Assembly (NCBI GenBank): GCA_964430365.1
Contig: CAYSEU010000028.1
Span: 1 to 9,394 of the forward strand
Length of the DNA: 9,394 nt
Source: JAVEVH01 sp964430365
GTDB taxonomy: Bacteria; Patescibacteriota; Dojkabacteria; SC72
Reading direction: 5' to 3'
The notes beneath the pieces are model-generated. The model was given only the letters and a program-made list of their open reading frames with translations. It was not told the origin of the DNA and did no database searches. The translations under genes and the position numbers were made by a program. The stretch's first letter is position 1. The number at the start of each line of letters is the position of its first letter. Positions 5,270 through 9,394 of this stretch are shown here, one piece after another.

Positions 5270-5275
5270 TGTATC

Positions 5276-6367
5276 ATGAAAAGAGTTAGATTGGCTAATA
5301 ATAATATAGATGAAGTAATAAAAGAGTGTATTAAAGTACTTAATGAGGGAGGGCTTGTAGTGTATCCTACAGAAACATGCTATGGAATAGCTGTAGATGC
5401 TACTAATAGTAAAGCTTTAAGTAAGTTGCTCTCATACAAAACATTTAGAGGCTCTAAACCAATATCAATAGCAGTAAGTGATATAGATATGGCAAAAAGG
5501 TATGTAGAACTAAATGAAATGGCATTAAATATATACAAGAATTACTTACCAGGACCAATTACAGTAATTTCTAAGAGTAAGGGTATCCTTGAGCCTCCAG
5601 TAGTCTCTAAACAGGGTTCTACTGGTGTGAGAATACCTGATTACAAATTTACATTGAAATTAATAAAGGAATTTGGAAGACCCATTACAGCAACATCTGC
5701 AAATGTATCATACAAACCACATCCATACAGTATAGATCAATTAATAAAGGACTTACCTAAGAAGAGTTCTACATTAATAGATATGTATATTGATGATGGT
5801 CCTTTACCTAAAAATACCCCTTCTACAATATTAGATACAACATTAAATACATTAACAATACTTAGGGAAGGAAAGATTAAATTTGAGGATGCAATATTAA
5901 AAAGTACTCTACTTGAAGAAAAGATAACTAAAACACCCGAGGAAACATCTAAATTAGGACAGTGGTTTACTAAAGAGTATCTAAAAGGTATGGAAGGTAG
6001 TGTAGTCGTTGCCCTAAGTGGAGAATTAGGAGCAGGTAAAACACAATTTACTAAAGGTATTGGGAAGGAGTTTGGTAGTAAGGATATGGTAAATTCTCCC
6101 ACATATACCATTATCAATGAATATTCATATGATGGTTATACCCTAGCTCATATGGATACATGGAGATTAACAGATGAAGATGATTTAAAAAGGTCTGGCC
6201 TTATCCAACATTTAGATGAGGGTAGGGTAGTAGTAATTGAGTGGGCAGATAAGTTCTATCAAGAGATAGATGGTATTACATCTAAAAGGAATATCCCTAT
6301 GTACAAAGTTACATTTGAATATCTATCATTAGAGGAGAGGAAAATTACAATATATGGTACTAACTAA
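5276..6367 (+). CDS. tsaC-tsaE: TsaC-TsaE fusion: threonylcarbamoyl-AMP synthase joined to the t6A ATPase
   Basis: A 363-aa two-domain protein for the t6A37 tRNA modification. Residues about 8-203 form a YrdC/TsaC domain, which makes threonylcarbamoyl-AMP from threonine, bicarbonate and ATP. Seen: VVYPTETCYGIAVDA, KTFRGSKP, LPGPITVI, GVRIPD, ITATSANVS, and STILD followed by LREGKI. Residues about 216-350 form a TsaE P-loop domain with Walker A GELGAGKT (249-256), NSPTYTIINEY, HMDTWRL and VVIEWADKF. The two are normally separate proteins. The reading frame runs unbroken through the joint, so this is not a frameshift artefact. The fused gene overlaps tsaD by 14 bp, which implies translational coupling. 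TsaB is not encoded here. Confidence 0.93.
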   Translation: MKRVRLANNNIDEVIKECIKVLNEGGLVVYPTETCYGIAVDATNSKALSKLLSYKTFRGSKPISIAVSDIDMAKRYVELNEMALNIYKNYLPGPITVISKSKGILEPPVVSKQGSTGVRIPDYKFTLKLIKEFGRPITATSANVSYKPHPYSIDQLIKDLPKKSSTLIDMYIDDGPLPKNTPSTILDTTLNTLTILREGKIKFEDAILKSTLLEEKITKTPEETSKLGQWFTKEYLKGMEGSVVVALSGELGAGKTQFTKGIGKEFGSKDMVNSPTYTIINEYSYDGYTLAHMDTWRLTDEDDLKRSGLIQHLDEGRVVVIEWADKFYQEIDGITSKRNIPMYKVTFEYLSLEERKITIYGTN

Positions 6368-7442
6368 AGAATTACTAAAACAGAAACCATTAATACTAGC
6401 AATAGATACTAGTTGTGATGATACATCTGTAGCACTACTTAGAGGTAGAGAGGTAATATCATCTGAACTTTCATCTCAAACAGAGTTACACTCAGAGTTT
6501 GGTGGAGTAGTTCCTGATTTAGCAAAGAGGTTACATGAACAAAATATAGAGGAAGTGTATAACAGGGCACTGGGAGATAACCCAGGGATGATTAACAATG
6601 TTGATTACATTGCAGTTACCATTGGTCCAGGACTCGCTATTGACTTAGAAGTAGGTATTAAATATGCAAAGGAATTAGCTCTTAGGTATAACAAACCATT
6701 AGTTCCTATTGACCATATGGAAGGACATCTTTTCTCCTCCTTACTTCTTAATTCTAAAGGTAATGGATTAGTAAGTGATGAACAGTTGATAGATTCATTT
6801 CCTGCATTAGGTTTGCTAATGTCTGGTAAGCATACAGAGATTGTATATGTAAAAGAGGTTGGTAAATACAAAAAATTAGGACAAACATTAGATGATGCAG
6901 CAGGAGAAGCCTTTGATAAGGTGGGGAGATTACTTAATTTAGGGTATCCTGGTGGTCCTGTTGTTTCAGAATTTGCAAAAAGGGGTAAGGTAGGGGTAAT
7001 TACATTTACTACTCCTATGAAAAATTCTAAGGATTTAAACTTTAGTTACTCTGGTTTAAAGACAGCAGCACTATACAAATCAAAAGAGTTAAGAGAGAAG
7101 GGGATACCTGAAAGAGAGTGGATATATGATTTTTGTAGAGGGTTTGTAGATGCTATATCTGATTCTGTAGTTATTAAACTTAAATCAGCAATTGAGAAAA
7201 ATCCTGAAATTAAAACTGTATTTGTAGGAGGAGGGGTATTTAATAGTGAAGAGATATTAAGAAGGGTAGGAACATTAGTAAGGTCATATGATCTTAATTA
7301 CTACTATCCAGAGATAGAGTATAGGAGTGATAATGCAGGTATGATAGGGGTTAGTGCATATATGAATATATTACAGAAGAAATATCTAACCAAAAAAGAA
7401 GAGATAGTGAGTGTGGATAGGGATCCTAGGTTATCATTGTAA
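6354..7442 (+). CDS. tsaD: TsaD, tRNA threonylcarbamoyltransferase catalytic subunit
   Basis: A 362-aa protein of the Kae1/TsaD ASKHA family, which transfers the threonylcarbamoyl group to A37 of tRNAs. Seen: LAIDTSCDDTSVAL (first phosphate-binding strand), HSEFGGVVPDLAKRLH, TIGPGL, metal-ligand histidines in DHMEGH, LDDAAGEAFDKVGRLLNLGYPGG, NFSYSGLKTA, GGGVFNSE and YRSDNAGMIG. The usual SGGHT motif reads SGKHT and the segment after GPGL is unusual (AIDLEVG). Both look like lineage traits, because all other core motifs are kept. The ATG lies within the last codons of tsaC-tsaE in another frame, and translation is probably coupled since no separate promoter or ribosome binding site is seen. 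Confidence 0.95.
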   Translation: MVLTKELLKQKPLILAIDTSCDDTSVALLRGREVISSELSSQTELHSEFGGVVPDLAKRLHEQNIEEVYNRALGDNPGMINNVDYIAVTIGPGLAIDLEVGIKYAKELALRYNKPLVPIDHMEGHLFSSLLLNSKGNGLVSDEQLIDSFPALGLLMSGKHTEIVYVKEVGKYKKLGQTLDDAAGEAFDKVGRLLNLGYPGGPVVSEFAKRGKVGVITFTTPMKNSKDLNFSYSGLKTAALYKSKELREKGIPEREWIYDFCRGFVDAISDSVVIKLKSAIEKNPEIKTVFVGGGVFNSEEILRRVGTLVRSYDLNYYYPEIEYRSDNAGMIGVSAYMNILQKKYLTKKEEIVSVDRDPRLSL

Positions 7443-7499
7443 ATATATTGGTGGGTTGGAGAGAGAATACATTAGTTGTTAAAACTAAGAAGTATGTAC

Positions 7500-7547
7500 A
7501 CTTCAATATATTCCCTTTCCTTCCTATTAAATTGAAAGTTGTTTTTT
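7500..7547 (+). terminator. Possible terminator of the tsa transcript
   Basis: A weak A+T-rich stem, ACTTCAAT (7500-7507) with ATTGAAAGT (7531-7539, one bulge), followed by TTGTTTTTT. The U tract is good but the stem is poor and its loop is long. Confidence 0.3.
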
Positions 7548-7556
7548 AATTTTTAC

Positions 7557-7585
7557 CCCATTGGAATAAGTCTCTTCCCCATGGG
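7557..7585 (+). other. Hairpin in the tsaD-eno gap
   Basis: CCCAT (7557-7561) pairs with ATGGG (7581-7585), and GGAA (7563-7566) with TTCC (7575-7578), around an 8-nt loop. It is followed by TTTAAGTATTT. It may be a second, weak terminator. The rest of 7443-7698 is A+T-rich and shows no other signal. Confidence 0.3.
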
Positions 7586-7698
7586 TTTAAGTATTTAAGG
7601 TAATATATATTTAAATTCTATTACTATTATTCTATTCAGCTTATATATTGTCAACAAAAGTTTATTTTTAATTATTAAAAGAATCTGTTGTATTAGTA

Positions 7699-7727
7699 TT
7701 GATTTCTTAAAAAAAATTTTATATTAT
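7699..7727 (+). promoter_or_regulatory. Promoter of the putative non-coding RNA
   Basis: -35 TTGATT (7699-7704), exactly 17 bp of A/T-rich spacer, -10 TATTAT (7722-7727). Predicted transcription start is near 7734. The next plus-strand gene is not within reach, so it must serve an RNA in 7734-8070. Confidence 0.55.
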
Positions 7728-7733
7728 CCAAAT

Positions 7734-8070
7734 ATGAAAAAGCTAACTGTAGCTCGCTCATACAATGGTGTACTGGGTTATTAGTCAAACCCAAACTGGC
7801 TGATCTGTAGGGGTCAAATTAATTGTTGTCTGTATACGGGGATTGAGGTTTGTGCCTGAATTGGACGTAGAATATAATTGACCCTTAGAGCATTGATATG
7901 GGATAGGCCGACTATCAATGACTAAACTGGCTAGGTAACGCTGGAAAAGGAGAGGACATAGAAACAATAGTGCAAGGAGCTGTTGGTCTTCGTTGAGTTT
8001 TCTGGTAGTTACCGGATCAAGTAATTTAGACTAATATCCTGTCCGGAAAGGATAAAATTACTTGATCTCA
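7734..8070 (+). ncRNA. Putative structured non-coding RNA, family unknown
   Basis: About 335 nt with clearly higher G+C than its surroundings and no believable reading frame on either strand. It follows a good promoter. Inverted repeats seen in order: GGGTT/AACCC (7775-7779, 7788-7792); GGGTCAAATTA/TAATTGACCC (7811-7821, 7875-7884, one bulge); CATTGATA/TATCAATG (7891-7898, 7913-7920, perfect 8 bp); TCTGGT/ACCGGA with loop AGTT (8001-8016); and a long final hairpin with 13 perfect pairs (8015-8027 with 8055-8067) and 6 inner pairs (8035-8040 with 8049-8054) around loop GTCCGGAA. A 9-base word AAACTGGCT occurs twice (7793, 7924). The RNase P, tmRNA and SRP signatures I know are missing. The strand is inferred from the promoter and the purine-rich linkers. 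Confidence 0.5.
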
Positions 8071-8080
8071 AAAACCCCCT

Positions 8081-9349
8081 TTATTTGAGTATTTCCTCTA
8101 TTTCTAGTAATCTATTGTATTTTGCTAATCTCTCTCCTCTATCTGGACCTCCAAATTTAGACTGTTGAGCAGGTGTACCAACTACTAAGTCCGCGATAAA
8201 GGAATCATTTGTTTCTCCACTTCTATGTGATATTACAGCATTCATACCGTTCTCTACAGTCATTCTGATCGCATCTAAAGTCTCTGATACACTTCCAATT
8301 TGATTTAATTTTATTAATACAGCATTCATGCTTTTCTGTAGTATTCCTTTTTGTATTAACTTTGTATTAGTTACTAATAGGTCATCTCCAACTACTTGAT
8401 ATTTACTACCTAGTTGTTGTGTAAATATATTCCAATCTTCCCAACCATTCTGATCCATTGGGTCTTCTATAGAATGCATAGGGTATTGTGAGTACCACTC
8501 TGTTTGAAGAGAAAGCCACTCTTGTGCACTTAGTATTTTATTCTCTCTTTTTAATTCATACTTACGACTTTCTTTGTTGAAAAATTCTGAGGATGCTACA
8601 TCTAATGCTATTTCAAACTTACCATCATATCCCGCTATCTTAATACCCTCTACTAAGATATCTAAAGCTTCTTTATTAGATTGTATCTGTAGTGGAGAGT
8701 AAGCACCCTCATATCCAACTCCTACAGAGTACCCCTTACTGTCTAATATGTCATGTATTGTATGGAATATTTCACTACTTGCTCTTAATGTTTCTCTAAA
8801 GTTAAAGAAAGTATCTTCTTTAGGTATTACCATATACTCCTGTATATCGGTAGACCAATTACCATGTTTTCCTCCCTCCATTAGTAGTATCTGAGGTCTA
8901 GGTAATTTAAACTTGTCTTCTGAATATTTCTCATCCCAATATATCATTCCTAGATACTGATATAGCTGTAATCCAACTCTTTGTGAGCATGCTCTACAAA
9001 ATGCCATGGAACAGGAGAGTATTGCATTCCCTCCTAATTTAGATTTATTTGTGGTTCCATCTAGCTGTATTAAGAAATCATCAAACTGTTTCTGACTTTC
9101 AAACTCTTTATCTATTACTGCTCCTTTAATTACTGTATTTACATTCTCAATTGCTTTTAATACTCCCTTACCCTTATATCTCCCCTTATCTCCATCTCTT
9201 AGTTCTAATACCTCATTTTCTCCAGTAGAGGCACCTGATGGTACATCTCCTCTTGCTTTGTCTTCACTGTAAAGTTCTACCTCTGTAGATATTGTAGGTA
9301 CTCCTCTAGAGTCCAGTATTTCGATAGCGTGTATATTTTTTATCTTCAT
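8081..9349 (-). CDS. eno: Enolase (phosphopyruvate hydratase)
   Basis: A 422-aa cytoplasmic glycolytic enzyme that interconverts 2-phosphoglycerate and phosphoenolpyruvate; near normal length. Seen: N-terminal AIEILDSRGVPTISTEVEL, PSGASTGENEVLELRDGD, DGTTNKSKLGGNAIL, metal ligands in ALDVASSEFF, SIEDPM and VVGDDL, the catalytic lysine in LIKLNQIGS, and SHRSGETNDSFIADL. Two conserved loops differ from textbook enolases: LGGNA replaces LGANA, and EGGKHGNWSTDIQEYM stands where NGGxHADNxxDxQEFM is usual, with the loop histidine kept. No catalytic residue is lost. It is a single gene, convergent with the putative non-coding RNA, and its stop lies only about 14 bp from the last RNA hairpin. The ATG at 9349 follows TG-C-TAAAAA by 7 nt. 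Confidence 0.96.
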   Translation of the reverse strand: MKIKNIHAIEILDSRGVPTISTEVELYSEDKARGDVPSGASTGENEVLELRDGDKGRYKGKGVLKAIENVNTVIKGAVIDKEFESQKQFDDFLIQLDGTTNKSKLGGNAILSCSMAFCRACSQRVGLQLYQYLGMIYWDEKYSEDKFKLPRPQILLMEGGKHGNWSTDIQEYMVIPKEDTFFNFRETLRASSEIFHTIHDILDSKGYSVGVGYEGAYSPLQIQSNKEALDILVEGIKIAGYDGKFEIALDVASSEFFNKESRKYELKRENKILSAQEWLSLQTEWYSQYPMHSIEDPMDQNGWEDWNIFTQQLGSKYQVVGDDLLVTNTKLIQKGILQKSMNAVLIKLNQIGSVSETLDAIRMTVENGMNAVISHRSGETNDSFIADLVVGTPAQQSKFGGPDRGERLAKYNRLLEIEEILK

Positions 9350-9356
9350 ACATAAT

Positions 9357-9365
9357 TTTTTAGCA
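9357..9365 (-). promoter_or_regulatory. Extended -10-like element of eno
   Basis: Minus strand TG-C-TAAAAA, 7 nt before the ATG, in the same position as TG-C-TAATAT before the GGDEF gene. The hexamer itself is only four of six matches. Confidence 0.35.
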
Positions 9366-9394
9366 ATTTATTAATTGATTTTTACATAAAGGGG

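Noticed and set aside
5737..6117. 126-aa minus-strand reading frame opposite tsaC-tsaE
   Set aside because: It is the complement of well-conserved TsaC and TsaE motifs, with no motif of its own.
6605..6871. 88-aa minus-strand reading frame opposite tsaD
   Set aside because: It is the complement of conserved TsaD motifs; no independent support.
7785..7967. 60-aa minus-strand reading frame inside the tsaD-eno gap
   Set aside because: It overlaps the structured RNA region, has no -10 hexamer at the window's usual distance, and reads as low-information sequence (many Pro, Ser, Thr, Gln); it is best explained as chance.
7734..8070. RNase P RNA, tmRNA or SRP RNA in the gap
   Set aside because: No GAGGAAAGTCC-type RNase P motif, no tRNA-like CCA end or tag frame for tmRNA, and the GTCCGGAA loop lacks the following AGCAG of the SRP S domain. 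A covariance-model scan could overturn this.
137..9349. Alternative code with TGA read as glycine (as in Gracilibacteria and Absconditabacteria)
   Set aside because: All ten genes are full length under the standard code without in-frame TGA. The absence of TGA stops is expected by chance in an A+T-rich genome that prefers TAA.

Overview
The window is AT-rich (roughly one third G+C by eye). It combines compact genes, near-absence of Shine-Dalgarno sequences, a TsaC-TsaE fusion, and enolase and TsaD variants of the kind I associate with Candidate Phyla Radiation (Patescibacteria) genomes. That lineage call is an inference. The standard code fits: all ten genes end in TAA or TAG, and no reading frame is broken by TGA.

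The left part (about 1-3860) looks like accessory DNA. It lies directly behind the 3' end of a tRNA-Asp(GTC) gene on the minus strand. Read on that strand, it is a series of units. Each ends in an ~80-bp repeat (X, three copies: 57-139, 862-932, 2221-2303) whose last bases, CCCGCCA or TCCGCCA, copy the 3' end of the tRNA including its CCA. Two of the units start with a ~178-bp repeat (Y, 685-861 and 3679-3856; 23 differences by hand alignment). Y ends in a -35/-10 promoter placed directly before the gene. The cargo is a histidine-phosphatase-like protein, a two-gene unit of unknown function (280 and 101 aa), and a GNAT acetyltransferase convergent with an APH-family phosphotransferase. This resembles an array of promoter-gene-terminator cassettes placed one after another at a tRNA attachment site. 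It does not show the integron attC consensus, and no recombinase is visible in the window.

The middle (3860-7442) is chromosomal backbone. It holds tRNA-Asp with its own promoter, a divergent soluble diguanylate cyclase, thioredoxin, and an overlapping pair encoding a TsaC-TsaE fusion and TsaD. The last two make the t6A37 modification found on tRNAs that read ANN codons.

The right part holds about 640 bp without a believable protein gene (7443-8080), then enolase on the minus strand. That gap has a strong plus-strand promoter followed by about 330 nt of relatively G+C-rich sequence rich in inverted repeats. I read it as a structured non-coding RNA whose family I cannot name.

Across the window most start codons lie 5-8 nt after a -10-like hexamer, so many transcripts are probably leaderless. 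This rule also settles some start choices.
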